This document shows, piece after piece, positions 7,493 through 17,071 of a stretch of DNA of 64,000 nt. Under the pieces are notes generated by a model, which saw only the letters and a program-made list of their open reading frames with translations, did no database searches and was not told the origin of the DNA. Where the stretch lies: contig NZ_WVEM01000003.1 in the NCBI RefSeq assembly GCF_009847015.1, forward strand, positions 62,001 through 126,000. The letters run 5' to 3'. Origin of the DNA: Sunxiuqinia indica (GTDB lineage Bacteria > Bacteroidota > Bacteroidia > Bacteroidales > Prolixibacteraceae). Numbering within the stretch: position 1 is the first letter of the stretch; every line of letters begins with the position of its first letter. The translations under genes were made by a program, and so were the position numbers.

Positions 7493-9112
7493 TCAAACTC
7501 CAATCTTTTTAGCCCAAGATTCATAGGTAGCTTTCATTTCGGCGGCTCTTGCCGGTTCATTTTCGATTAGATTGTTTGTTTCTGTCCGATCCTTCTCAAG
7601 ATTGTATAATTCCCAAGGGCTTCCTTTAATCGAAACCAGCTTCCAGTTTCCTATTCGAACCGCTCGATTTCCCATGTGTTCCCAGAATATAGTATCAGTA
7701 TCCATTTTTTGCTCGCCCAACAGGGCAGGAAGGATTGATCTTCCTGGCATCGGGGTTATTTGATGGTTCTTAAATACCTTGGGATATTCCACGTTTGTAA
7801 CATCGCATATTGTTGTCATAATGTCTATAACATGACCAGGTACATGCGAAATACCGCCAGTATCTTTTATGGTTTCTGGCCAGCTTACGATGAATGGCGT
7901 AGCAATTCCTCCCTCGTGAACATACTTCTTGTAGTATCTGAAAGGAGTATTACTTAGATTCGCCCATGATGCGCCATAGCTATGGAATGAATCTCCAGAT
8001 CCCGGCAAAGCTTTTCCGTCCCAAAAATTACCCCAAAAATCAGTTCCCCAAATGCCATATTCACTACTTCCACCATTGTCTGAAAGGAAAAAGACGACGG
8101 TGTTCTCTAGAGCTCCCATCTTTTCCAATTGATCCATAACCTGACCAATACCGATATCCATCCGATGGATCTGTGCCGCAAAAATGGCCATCAGTTGATC
8201 CATCTGCTCCTTCTGCTCCTGACTTAAGCTATCCCATGATGATACATCTTCATTCCGGTCACTTTTCAGCCACTCCTTATCAATTAAACCTAACTCAACC
8301 ATCCTATTATAACGTTCTTCCCGTAGCTCATCCCAGCCTTTCATGAATTTTCCTTTGTAGAGTGCAATATCTTCCTGTAATGCATGTAACGGCCAGTGTG
8401 GTGCAGTATAGGGAAGATAGAGGAAGAACGGCTGATCTTTAGTTGCTGCTTTCTGCAGAAACTGCACAGCATGGTCGGTAATAGCTTCCGTCATATAAAA
8501 ACCTTCTTTAGAAGGCATAATTTCGGTGCTGTCAATCGCGAAATGGCGAACGACATTTTTACTTTTCCCCCTGGAAATATCAAAATAGTTGGCTGCTCCA
8601 CTAATCAAACCGTAGTAATTATCAAATCCTCTGTCAATTGGCCACTGTGGTCTCTCCTCTCCAATATGCCACTTTCCGGAGGCAGCTGTATAGTAGCCAG
8701 CTTGTTTTAGCACCTCTGCAATAGTAACACATTGGTCATTGAGGTATCCCTGATATGGTCCTTTTGCGGCTTCACCGTGCAATTTTACCATTGCCCCCAT
8801 CCCTGCTTGATGAGGATACAAACCGGTCATAAGTGATGCCCGTGTCGGACAGCAACGAGCGGCATTATAAAACTGACTAAAACGAACGCCATGCGATGCA
8901 ATTTTATCGATGTTAGGCGTACTAATTTCACCTCCATAGCAGCTTAGATCAGAATAGCCCATATCGTCAGCAAGTATGAGGACAATATTTGGCCTTTCTT
9001 TTGTCTCTTTTTCAGTTGTGCTAACCTTATTACTACAGGAAAAAAACAGGCTACCTAAAATAGCAATACATAAGTAATTAATACCAGTTACTATATTTCC
9101 ATTTAATTTCAT
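7493..9112 (-). CDS. Sulfatase, family S1, lipoprotein-like signal
   Basis: The 539-residue enzyme starts with a signal ending SLFFSCSN (probable lipobox, Cys26). The metal-binding start NIVLILADDMGYSDLSCYGG follows at about residues 42-61. C87 in CCPTR fits the C-x-P-x-R formylglycine motif, and KWHIG and SDNGG are further sulfatase motifs. It would hydrolyse a sulfate ester on a sugar after conversion of C87 to formylglycine; a maturase is not encoded in the window. It lies within the pectin PUL between GH28 and CE8, which is odd because land-plant pectin is not sulfated. The GLYPHQAGMG region recalls AtsA-type arylsulfatases; the substrate cannot be read from sequence. Confidence 0.93.
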   Translation of the reverse strand: MKLNGNIVTGINYLCIAILGSLFFSCSNKVSTTEKETKERPNIVLILADDMGYSDLSCYGGEISTPNIDKIASHGVRFSQFYNAARCCPTRASLMTGLYPHQAGMGAMVKLHGEAAKGPYQGYLNDQCVTIAEVLKQAGYYTAASGKWHIGEERPQWPIDRGFDNYYGLISGAANYFDISRGKSKNVVRHFAIDSTEIMPSKEGFYMTEAITDHAVQFLQKAATKDQPFFLYLPYTAPHWPLHALQEDIALYKGKFMKGWDELREERYNRMVELGLIDKEWLKSDRNEDVSSWDSLSQEQKEQMDQLMAIFAAQIHRMDIGIGQVMDQLEKMGALENTVVFFLSDNGGSSEYGIWGTDFWGNFWDGKALPGSGDSFHSYGASWANLSNTPFRYYKKYVHEGGIATPFIVSWPETIKDTGGISHVPGHVIDIMTTICDVTNVEYPKVFKNHQITPMPGRSILPALLGEQKMDTDTIFWEHMGNRAVRIGNWKLVSIKGSPWELYNLEKDRTETNNLIENEPARAAEMKATYESWAKKIGV

Positions 9113-9129
9113 TTCTACGATTTTTTTGT

Positions 9130-10548
9130 TTAGTTATTTACTTCAATTGTTTCGCCGTTTATTGTTACATGCTCCATCAATAGTGCTTTTACTGATTCAA
9201 AAACATTTTGCTGGTTGATATTATTAAAAGAACTATTTAAAATTTTTATATTTTCTATAGGATGCTCCTTCAAACCAAGAATCTGAACTGCATAGTCCGC
9301 TTTTTCGCAAGACATATTTTCAATAAAAATGTTTCGATAGGTGGTATATCTTATTTCGCCGGGAGAAGCTTTTGAAAAGTAATTTTGATTGATCCTGATA
9401 ACTGCATTACTAACCTGACCAACCTTAATATTGCGCAAATAAATATTTTCTATAACCCCACCCCTGTATTTGTTTGACTTCAACCGAAATGCTCTTTCCA
9501 AATGCGGGCTACTCATCTCACAATCATAGGCAAAAACGTTACGCACTCCTCCGGAGGTCTCACTACCGATAACTACACCTCCGTGCCCATCAAACATTTT
9601 ACAGTTACGGATTATTACGTTCTCCGTGGGAATGGCGAGGTCGTACCCCTGCCTGTTTCGACCCGATTTAATCGCAATGCAATCATCGCCGGTATTAAAC
9701 TCACAACCTTCAATGAGTACATTTTTACAGACCTCGGGGTCACATCCATCGCCATTTGGTGCGCCTGGACTGTACAGTTTCACATAACGAATCGTAATAT
9801 TTTCAGACAGTACGGGATGTAGCATCCACATCGGAGGTCTTTTCAGTGTAACTCCTTCTATCAGTATATTTTTACACATAAACGGTTGTATAAAGCTCGG
9901 ACGCAAGAATCCCGACTCCCCAAAAACGCGCTCTTCAACCGGCGTCCCTTTTGCCATTAAATCCAACAACCTGGGAATTGAATTGGGTTGATTCTGTAAA
10001 TTCTCTTCTTTTTTTTCCTTTCCGATGGTCCAATACCACCAGTTCTCAATTGATGCCTGTCCATCAAGCAGTCCGTCTCCGGTAACAGCTATATTCTCCT
10101 GTTTATAGGCATAAATCAAGGGAGAATAATTATAAAGCTCGCTTCCCTCGTAGCGGGTACGCACAACTGGCAAAAAATCTTTGGGATTTGTAGAAAACAA
10201 AAGCGTTGCTCCCGCTGAAACATGCAACTCCACATTACTTAGTAAATGAATTGCACCAGTCAAAAAGGTTCCCTTGGGGACAATAACTCTGCCACCTCCG
10301 GAAGCATTGCAATCTTCAATTGCCTTGTTAATAGCATTCGTACAAAGGCTGCCATCGGCTTTTGCCCCGTAGTCGGTTATTCTGAATTGTCTATCCGGGA
10401 ATACAGGCGGACTAATCTGCACTAATATCGAATCCATTTTTTTCCAACCGTCCTCAATATCCTTGTGGACAACCGGATTTTTAGAGTTCGTAAAAAGTGT
10501 AAATAAAATAAAGTAAATGGTTAGTTGTTTCATCATTGTAATTTTCAA
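9130..10548 (-). CDS. Polygalacturonase-type glycoside hydrolase, family 28
   Basis: The 472-residue beta-helix enzyme has a signal peptide (MMKQLTIYFILFTLF). An N-terminal pectate-lyase-3-like stretch ITDYGAKADGSLCTNAINKA leads into the GH28 core. Catalytic motifs are PNGDGCDPE (264-272), NTGDD (285-289, the two Asp), DGHGGVVIGSE (320-330) and RAFRLKS (352-358). It hydrolyses alpha-1,4-galacturonic linkages, probably as an exo-enzyme acting on oligogalacturonides. The gene is 14 bases after GH105 and 17 before the sulfatase, so it is co-transcribed. Starts at residue 5 or 6 (MMKQL or MKQL) are equally plausible. Confidence 0.93.
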   Translation of the reverse strand: MKITMMKQLTIYFILFTLFTNSKNPVVHKDIEDGWKKMDSILVQISPPVFPDRQFRITDYGAKADGSLCTNAINKAIEDCNASGGGRVIVPKGTFLTGAIHLLSNVELHVSAGATLLFSTNPKDFLPVVRTRYEGSELYNYSPLIYAYKQENIAVTGDGLLDGQASIENWWYWTIGKEKKEENLQNQPNSIPRLLDLMAKGTPVEERVFGESGFLRPSFIQPFMCKNILIEGVTLKRPPMWMLHPVLSENITIRYVKLYSPGAPNGDGCDPEVCKNVLIEGCEFNTGDDCIAIKSGRNRQGYDLAIPTENVIIRNCKMFDGHGGVVIGSETSGGVRNVFAYDCEMSSPHLERAFRLKSNKYRGGVIENIYLRNIKVGQVSNAVIRINQNYFSKASPGEIRYTTYRNIFIENMSCEKADYAVQILGLKEHPIENIKILNSSFNNINQQNVFESVKALLMEHVTINGETIEVNN

Positions 10549-10562
10549 ATTTCATTCGAGGC

Positions 10563-11762
10563 TTAATCTTTAAGTGATTCATACCAAAGACTGGCCATAA
10601 TAAAGGGGCCCACCCCTTTGGGATCATTGTCCCTGAGCCGTTCATTAATGTAGTACTCGTAACTCCCGTCCCGGTATGGATTTCCTCCCAATCCTGCGCC
10701 AGCACATATTGGTGTCATAACGAGCCGCCCGTCATTTTCAACTTTAATCAGATTACTAATCATTCCGTTATAGGCTTTTTTGGCACTAGCCTGATAGGAT
10801 TTATCAATATAGCCCATTTGAGTCGCCTTCAACAAAAAATAGGTAAACATGGCACTCGCTGATCCTTCAAAATAATTCCCCTCTCCGTCTGGCATGTCTA
10901 ACACCTGGCGCCATACCCCCGTTTTTTCATCCTGGCAACTTACGATTGCTGCTGCCAGCCGTTTAATAATTTGAATGACTTCGTCCTTTTGAGGATGGTT
11001 CGATGCATAATCTAAAACATCGACAGTAGCCATTGCATACCACCCCATTCCCCTGCCCCATACGTGTGGGGATAAACCGGTCTCCTTATTTGCCCACCGT
11101 TGCGTTTTACTTTCATCCCAGGCATGATATAAGAGTCCCGTTTTCGGATCGCGTGTTTTTTTCTCCGTTACAATTACCCAGTTCATTGCTTCATCAATAC
11201 TTTCCGGTTCGTTGTAAACCTGTCCGTAACAGGCATAAAAGGGCGCTCCCATGTACAGTCCATCTAACCACATCTGATGGGGATATCGCTTTTTGTGCCA
11301 AAATCCGCCCGCTTCCGTACGTGGATGGTCGATCAATTGGCGCCGAAGTGTTTTTTGGGCAATTTCATATTTCGGTTCTTTAGTTTCAGCGAATAGATCG
11401 AATAACATCTTACCAGAATTGATCTGATCTATATTATAATCTTCCATTTTATAGCCATAAATCACACCTTCCTCATCGATCATGGTGTCGGCATAGGCTT
11501 TTGCATAATTAAAGTAGGCTTCGTTGCCCGTCTTTTTCCATAAATCAATAAATGAGCTGCAAAGCAATCCCTTGGTATACTTCCATTCGATAGCTTTTGC
11601 TTCTTCCATTTGCCAGGCTGCCGGATAGTCGTGCATAATAGTTTCGGCCATACGCTGAGACCACGGCAGCGAACGATCAGCAACCACATCCTGACCATTC
11701 ATTTGAATCGATATAAAAAATAAAATTATACCGATATAAAAAGATAATTGTAGCTTTTTCAT
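10563..11762 (-). CDS. Unsaturated (rhamno)galacturonyl hydrolase, GH105
   Basis: The 399-residue (alpha/alpha)6-barrel protein has a signal peptide to about residue 23. YNIDQINSGK (D112) and KRYPHQMWLDGLYMG (D167) match the two conserved Asp regions of YteR/YesR enzymes, and the GMGWYAMATVDVLDY segment is also typical. It removes the 4,5-unsaturated galacturonyl residue left at the non-reducing end by pectate or rhamnogalacturonan lyases, so it acts directly after the PL1 and PL10 products. It is transcribed with GH28 and the PL1 genes and is probably periplasmic. Confidence 0.94.
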   Translation of the reverse strand: MKKLQLSFYIGIILFFISIQMNGQDVVADRSLPWSQRMAETIMHDYPAAWQMEEAKAIEWKYTKGLLCSSFIDLWKKTGNEAYFNYAKAYADTMIDEEGVIYGYKMEDYNIDQINSGKMLFDLFAETKEPKYEIAQKTLRRQLIDHPRTEAGGFWHKKRYPHQMWLDGLYMGAPFYACYGQVYNEPESIDEAMNWVIVTEKKTRDPKTGLLYHAWDESKTQRWANKETGLSPHVWGRGMGWYAMATVDVLDYASNHPQKDEVIQIIKRLAAAIVSCQDEKTGVWRQVLDMPDGEGNYFEGSASAMFTYFLLKATQMGYIDKSYQASAKKAYNGMISNLIKVENDGRLVMTPICAGAGLGGNPYRDGSYEYYINERLRDNDPKGVGPFIMASLWYESLKD

Positions 11763-11780
11763 TTTCCAGTTGTTTAGTCT

Positions 11781-13184
11781 TTATGGCTTGTTTATTACAA
11801 TCGAATTGAGGTACTCCTCCAGGTTTGTAAAACCGTTGTTGTCGGCATCCCCGTTACGATCTGACGGATCATCGGGATCGAGATTATGTTGCATTTCCCA
11901 CTGATCTGGCATACCATCTTGGTCGGTATCTTTGAGAGCTGGGAGTGAGTTTAACTGCGGCCACCCACCAACATCATCTTGCGAATCAATAATTCCACCA
12001 TTTCCATGAGCCGCGGTTCCGATCAGCACTTCTCTGGAAATGCGTTCATCAATGGTGTCTCGAACCAATGAAGCTCCAGCCCCTGCCAAGACCAACGCAT
12101 AAGCTTCTTCTGCTGTTTGTTCTGTTATTGGTGGAAACTCATGCGGAATCCGCTTTCGATTTTTTGCTTCAGTAGCTCCATCGGAAAAATCAATACCTCC
12201 AGCCCAATTATCTGCTGTAATTTCCGGATAACCCTCAACATAATTTCCTTCAGCATACAGCAAAGTGGGATAGGTATTCGATTTCTGCCATCCGGAATTT
12301 TCTTCTTTTACCATAGCATTGCTCAAAGCGAATATTCTATGGCGCACATTTTCCTTCGTACCGGGCCCCGGTTTGTAATAATTATTCGCCCAATTCAAAT
12401 ACGATTTATTCCCATCGTAACAATTGTTGTGTCCCCAGTTATAAATCACATTATTTCTAAAGTCGACTTCACAGTGTCTCCGCTTCGTTACTTTAGGGCT
12501 GCGAGAGCTATGATGAGCGTATAGATTATGATGAACAGATTGCCTCAACCCGCCAATAATCCCCCCATAACCATGTCCACCTTTGATATGGTGCGAATTA
12601 TTCAGACTCTCAGTAATCATGCACCATTGAACAGTCACAGAATCTATTTTGCCGGATTGAAAGGAGAAAGTTTCATCGATAGACCAACTGACAGATACAT
12701 GGTCAAAAATAATATTAAATCCACGATGGATATGTGCTGCATCATCATCTCTTCCACTTCGATCACCTAAACGACAACGTATGTATCTGACAATAACGTC
12801 GCTTGCTTTAACTCCAAATTCATCTCCAGCCAACGTTATACCATCACCGGGTGCTGTTTGACCTGCGATCGTGATATTTGGATGCGTCACATACAATTTA
12901 TCCTTTAACCATATTGTCCCTGATAAATCAAATACAATCGTTCTAGGGCTGTTGGCACTATCAAGTCCATATCGCAAAGAACCAGCCCCATTATCATCCA
13001 GATTGGTTACATGATAGACATCGCCTCCACGACCTCCTGTGGCAAACCGACCAAAACCTTCAGCTCCAGGAAAGGCTGTCATTTTTGTTACTTGTGCCAA
13101 CAACGAATTACTAAATATTAAACCAACAAACAAAATAACAACGACTTTTCTTATAACAGCATCAATGCTCTTACAGATATTCAT
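11781..13184 (-). CDS. Pectate lyase, PL1 family, without sorting domain
   Basis: The 467-residue protein has a signal peptide to about residue 31, then FPGAEGFGRFATGGRGG, the conserved opening of Bacteroidota PL1 enzymes. A beta-helix contains IAGQTAPGDGI, IRCRLGD, FDHVSVSWSIDE and HHNLYAHHSSRSPK with the catalytic Arg region. The C-terminus has acidic DTDQDGMPDQWE and DRNGDADNNGFTNLEEYLN calcium-binding repeats and then stops. It cleaves de-esterified homogalacturonan by beta-elimination. It is a close paralogue of the next gene upstream (13345-14994) but lacks that protein's type IX domain, so the pair probably works in two compartments. Confidence 0.95.
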   Translation of the reverse strand: MNICKSIDAVIRKVVVILFVGLIFSNSLLAQVTKMTAFPGAEGFGRFATGGRGGDVYHVTNLDDNGAGSLRYGLDSANSPRTIVFDLSGTIWLKDKLYVTHPNITIAGQTAPGDGITLAGDEFGVKASDVIVRYIRCRLGDRSGRDDDAAHIHRGFNIIFDHVSVSWSIDETFSFQSGKIDSVTVQWCMITESLNNSHHIKGGHGYGGIIGGLRQSVHHNLYAHHSSRSPKVTKRRHCEVDFRNNVIYNWGHNNCYDGNKSYLNWANNYYKPGPGTKENVRHRIFALSNAMVKEENSGWQKSNTYPTLLYAEGNYVEGYPEITADNWAGGIDFSDGATEAKNRKRIPHEFPPITEQTAEEAYALVLAGAGASLVRDTIDERISREVLIGTAAHGNGGIIDSQDDVGGWPQLNSLPALKDTDQDGMPDQWEMQHNLDPDDPSDRNGDADNNGFTNLEEYLNSIVINKP

Positions 13185-13344
13185 AAATTCATTTTAATAT
13201 TATTAATATTGCTCACTTAAATTACTATAAATAGAATAATCCCACCCAACAGAAGACCATTCCATATGTCACCCATTATCAATATATTACATCTCAAAAA
13301 ATACGAATAATCAGGATTAATTACTCTGAATGCCTTACAGCTTT

Positions 13345-14994
13345 CTATTCGACTATTATTCTTTGTGTATAGTGCTTCTTGTTACTATCTATTATTTTAA
13401 CAATGTAAGTCCCTGAGGAAAGCCCGTGTTCACCAATATGATATATTCCTTCATTTGCTTTTGCACGATAAACCAGCTTCCCAAAAATGTTATATATTGC
13501 AATATCTGATTTCCCGATGCCCCTTAAATCAACAAATAGATTGGAACGGGTCGGATTTGGATAACAACGCAATGCATCTGATTTTTCGAAGATGTAATTA
13601 TTAACTGAAGTAGGTATTGCCTGAATGCCGTTGAGATACTCTTCCAAATTGGTATATCCGTTACCATTTAGGTCATCGTTTCTATCGTTAGGATCATTTA
13701 GATTCAAGCCATTTTTTTCTTCCCAGTCATCGGGCATGCCATCCTGATCAGTATCTTTTAGAGTAGTCGAGGAATTCAATGAAGGCCAGCCTCCTACATC
13801 AGTTTGGGAGTCTATAATTCCTAAATTACCATACGTAACCGTTCCTGTGAACACTTCTTTCACAATTCGTTTATCAATTGTATCTCGCACTAAAGAAGCA
13901 CCGGCACCTGACAGTACAAGCGGATAAGCATCCTCTGCGGTCTGCTCGGTAATAGCAGGAAAATCGAACGGAACATAAACACGATTTTTCTCTTCAGTTG
14001 CACCATTCATAAAATCGATCCCCCCGTTCCAATTATCAGCAGTTACCGCAGAATATCCAACAACATAATTTCCTTCGGCATATAGCGATGTTTCGTAATT
14101 TTTAGAATCTTCAGGGCTGTTACTACCTTCTGACGCAATATCCTCATCGCTCAATTGAAATATTCTTTTACGTTTGCTACTCTCTGTACCGGGGCCTGCC
14201 TTATAGTAATTGTTTACCCAATTAATGTAAGAAGCAGTGCCATCATAACAACTATTGAATCCCCAATTGTAGATCACATTATTTCTGAAATCAACTTCAC
14301 AATGCCTGCGGCCTGTTATTTTCGGGCTTCGCGAACTATGGTGGGCATATAAATTATGATGAAATGTTTGACGAGTGGCGCCAATAATCCCACCATAACC
14401 ATGTGCTCCTTTCTCATGATGGGAATAACGAAGGCTTTCAGTTATCATGCACCATTGAACGGTTAGGGAATCTACATCATTACTTTGGCAAGAGAAAGTT
14501 TCATCGATAGACCAACTTGCGGTAACATGGTCAAAAATGATATTACTTCCATGTACAATAGAAACAGCATCTTGATCGTCCGAATCCGTGTCGCCGAGAC
14601 GACAACGAATGTACCTGACAATAATATTGCTGGAATAAACATAAAGGGGATTTCCTGCAAGTGTAATACCATCCCCCGGAGCTGTTTGCCCGGCAATAGT
14701 AATATCTGGTTTTTCAATCCTGATGCGGTCGGAAAGAAAAATATTGCCTGATACATCGAAAACAATAGTACGTGGCCCATTTGCCCTTTCAATACCATAA
14801 CGCAAAGAGCCTACTCCATCATCATTCAAATTTGTAACATGATAAACATCACCCCCACGACCTCCACTCGCAAACCGACCAAAGCCTTCAGCACCGGGGA
14901 AAGCAGGTATTTTGCCGGGTTGTGCTGCGAATGAGCTTCCTAACACTAAAAATGCAAGTAAGGTAATTATCAATACTTCTATTCTGTTTTTCAT
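13345..14994 (-). CDS. Pectate lyase, PL1 family, with T9SS type A sorting domain
   Basis: The chosen start, MKNRIEVLIITLLAF, gives about 549 residues and puts the signal peptide at the N-terminus; upstream in-frame ATGs (15000, 15054) only add a non-hydrophobic tail. The PL1 core repeats the paralogue's motifs: FPGAEGFGRFASGGRGG, IAGQTAPGDGI, FDHVTASWSIDE, HHNLYAHHSSRSPK. After the DTDQDGMPDDWE repeats comes a type IX secretion C-terminal domain (YPNPTRSNLFVDL, IYNIFGKLV, GTYIVKI). The enzyme should be secreted or surface-anchored and make the first endo-cuts in pectate outside the cell. It is separated by 160 bases from the downstream PL1, a tandem duplication that has diverged. Confidence 0.94.
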   Translation of the reverse strand: MKNRIEVLIITLLAFLVLGSSFAAQPGKIPAFPGAEGFGRFASGGRGGDVYHVTNLNDDGVGSLRYGIERANGPRTIVFDVSGNIFLSDRIRIEKPDITIAGQTAPGDGITLAGNPLYVYSSNIIVRYIRCRLGDTDSDDQDAVSIVHGSNIIFDHVTASWSIDETFSCQSNDVDSLTVQWCMITESLRYSHHEKGAHGYGGIIGATRQTFHHNLYAHHSSRSPKITGRRHCEVDFRNNVIYNWGFNSCYDGTASYINWVNNYYKAGPGTESSKRKRIFQLSDEDIASEGSNSPEDSKNYETSLYAEGNYVVGYSAVTADNWNGGIDFMNGATEEKNRVYVPFDFPAITEQTAEDAYPLVLSGAGASLVRDTIDKRIVKEVFTGTVTYGNLGIIDSQTDVGGWPSLNSSTTLKDTDQDGMPDDWEEKNGLNLNDPNDRNDDLNGNGYTNLEEYLNGIQAIPTSVNNYIFEKSDALRCYPNPTRSNLFVDLRGIGKSDIAIYNIFGKLVYRAKANEGIYHIGEHGLSSGTYIVKIIDSNKKHYTQRIIVE

Positions 14995-15088
14995 TATCAT
15001 TAAATTGTTATACTTCCCATATTTAAGCGTGCTAGTTTCATATTCATAATACATTACTAAGTGTCAATTGAAAGATGTTCAGCATGAT

Positions 15089-16969
15089 CTAATCTCGGTT
15101 TCTGTTTTTATCACTTAGCCTTCTTACCACAAAATTTTTATAGATTGCCGCACTCACACACTTGTGACGCAAGCCAATTGGCCCTTCAAAAATTTCAGGG
15201 TGATTTTTATAATTCCAAATGTATAATGCACTTTGCTCATCATTAACTACTTTCATATATAATTTGTACCCTTTCTTAATAATTGTAATATGGTGCCTAA
15301 CACCTGTATCAAAAAATCCGGTATTATAAGCTGCCCCTAATTCGGTACCTTCTAACTTTTGATTCAAATCGGGGCGATAACGACGCGCCCGGATATAGTC
15401 GCCTTCTTTTGTGAAAGCAGCATAACTAATATGCAAAGTATTCATATTGTTGTAATAAACTGGCATAGCAGGAAACTCCCTCAAATTTATCCATTCTTGG
15501 ATGTTCTTACCATATTCTCCTTTTCCGCTTCCGGTTGCCTCTATGTATATGATATTGACTGACCTGTCTCTGTCATCAATCCGAATATAATCGTAATCAA
15601 TCATCAGATCTCCTGAAAAAGATTGTTTAGTCCAGAGAACAATATCATTTGCACTTATTTTTGGTTTTGGCCCAGTATAAAGTGCCATACCATTTTCACT
15701 GTTTTCCACGTAGCCAACCTTTCCGTCGAGCAACCATTTATCTTTCCAATCGCCGGTGCAATTGTCGGAAAACGCAATTTCCCAGTCTAGCAGACACAGC
15801 TCATCGAATTGCTTTTTGTCATCGTCACTGGCGATACAACTATCTTCCAATTTCTCATCCAGTACATTTTCTCCAGGAGCCCATTTGGGTTGCCACACTT
15901 TATATTCTTTAAAAATTTCCTTGGGATCATCATCGTACCAACCATAACCAGCTCGCCGTTCCCTGCCAATTTCTGTAAGAGAATATCTTTTTATCCCATC
16001 ACGGTCACAAAAAAATGGTCTGTTATCTTTCAACTCATAAAAACGTGCCCACAAAGTAGGAGCGCCTTTATCTTTCACTATTCTTTTTTCCCTTTTACCC
16101 TCTGCATTATTATATCTCTCAATCCGTATCCCTTCAATTTTTACTTTGTCAAACCAGGTCACAGCAGCTTGTACTGCATTTACGACTTCAAGAGAAGGAT
16201 GATCAATGCCAATTAATATCAAAACGATACCAACAGATTCATTTCCGCTTAATGAGGGTAATTCATAGGTTCTTGCCTTAGCAGGGAGCAAAGTATGCTC
16301 GTCGTATTGTGCACACCAAGCCGTCAGCTCTCCATTTTGTTTGTACTGCGTTTTCAGAATCAAATCGATTCCTTTATCAAAAGCTTTTCTTGCATTACTA
16401 ATTGTTGTGTCATCTAACTCAATCGAAAAACTACCATCATTTTCTGCAATTGATTTCATCACACTCATGACGTTCACCATGGCATTGTCATTGAATGTAA
16501 TATGAGTGGAATAATCCCCTTCTTCAAGTGGATAAAACTGCGGCCATCCGCCATTTTCATACTGTGCTTCAAACAAGTAATTGATTCCCTTTAGAAATGC
16601 GTCTTTATAGCGTGGCCCTTTTGTTTTATGATACACTTTTGAAAGGAAAATCAACTCATTTACTGTAGCTCCATTATCTATTGTGGCAGTGCCCTTCCCA
16701 AATTGCTTTAGTTTTTGCAATCCTTCCTTTTCGTCCTTAGATAAAACCATGTGCATTGGTTTATTCTTAGGCCAACCACCAACATCGCATTGATATAATA
16801 ATACGTTTTCAGCTACACGAACAGCCTCTTCGGAACCATACCATTCTTCATCCATTCCATATACTACTTCTTTCCATTGAAGCCCACTAGTGCATTCTTG
16901 TGCATTTATTTTCAAACTCAAATAAAAGCACAACAAGAAAAGGTAGACATAAGCACAATACTTATTCAT
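15089..16969 (-). CDS. Pectate lyase PL10 fused to a DUF1961-like lectin-fold domain
   Basis: The 626-residue protein has a signal peptide (to about residue 23) and a PL10 (alpha/alpha)3-barrel catalytic domain to about residue 370. PL10 marks are CDVGGWPKNKP, ATVNELIFLSKVY, ENGGWPQFYP and ITFNDNAMVNVM. The remaining about 240 residues (from LLDWEIAFSDN) form a separate beta-rich domain of the DUF1961 type, whose concanavalin-like fold suggests sugar binding; that part is recognised with less certainty. PL10 cleaves polygalacturonate by beta-elimination. The gene is first among the enzyme genes, after an inverted repeat that separates it from the glycan-binding protein gene. Confidence 0.88.
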   Translation of the reverse strand: MNKYCAYVYLFLLCFYLSLKINAQECTSGLQWKEVVYGMDEEWYGSEEAVRVAENVLLYQCDVGGWPKNKPMHMVLSKDEKEGLQKLKQFGKGTATIDNGATVNELIFLSKVYHKTKGPRYKDAFLKGINYLFEAQYENGGWPQFYPLEEGDYSTHITFNDNAMVNVMSVMKSIAENDGSFSIELDDTTISNARKAFDKGIDLILKTQYKQNGELTAWCAQYDEHTLLPAKARTYELPSLSGNESVGIVLILIGIDHPSLEVVNAVQAAVTWFDKVKIEGIRIERYNNAEGKREKRIVKDKGAPTLWARFYELKDNRPFFCDRDGIKRYSLTEIGRERRAGYGWYDDDPKEIFKEYKVWQPKWAPGENVLDEKLEDSCIASDDDKKQFDELCLLDWEIAFSDNCTGDWKDKWLLDGKVGYVENSENGMALYTGPKPKISANDIVLWTKQSFSGDLMIDYDYIRIDDRDRSVNIIYIEATGSGKGEYGKNIQEWINLREFPAMPVYYNNMNTLHISYAAFTKEGDYIRARRYRPDLNQKLEGTELGAAYNTGFFDTGVRHHITIIKKGYKLYMKVVNDEQSALYIWNYKNHPEIFEGPIGLRHKCVSAAIYKNFVVRRLSDKNRNRD

Positions 16970-17012
16970 CTATTCCTAATTTTTGTAAATTGAACTCTTT
17001 TTTTTAAAGAAT

Positions 17013-17051
17013 AACTTTTCCGGAGAACTGTCATAATACTCCGGAAAAGTT
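17013..17051. promoter_or_regulatory. Perfect 13-bp inverted repeat between SGBP and PL10 genes
   Basis: Arms AACTTTTCCGGAG (17013-17025) and CTCCGGAAAAGTT (17039-17051) are exact inverted repeats with a 13-base loop. In the sense RNA (minus strand) the stem is followed by an A-rich, not U-rich, run, so it is not a classic terminator. It may stabilise or process the mRNA and separate susCD-level expression from the enzymes. Confidence 0.7.
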
Positions 17052-17071
17052 GCTTTTGAACAAAACTTAAC

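Noticed and set aside
12117-12524. 135-codon plus-strand frame opposite the PL1 gene
   Set aside because: It is antisense to a conserved catalytic domain and has the composition of a complementary-strand shadow.
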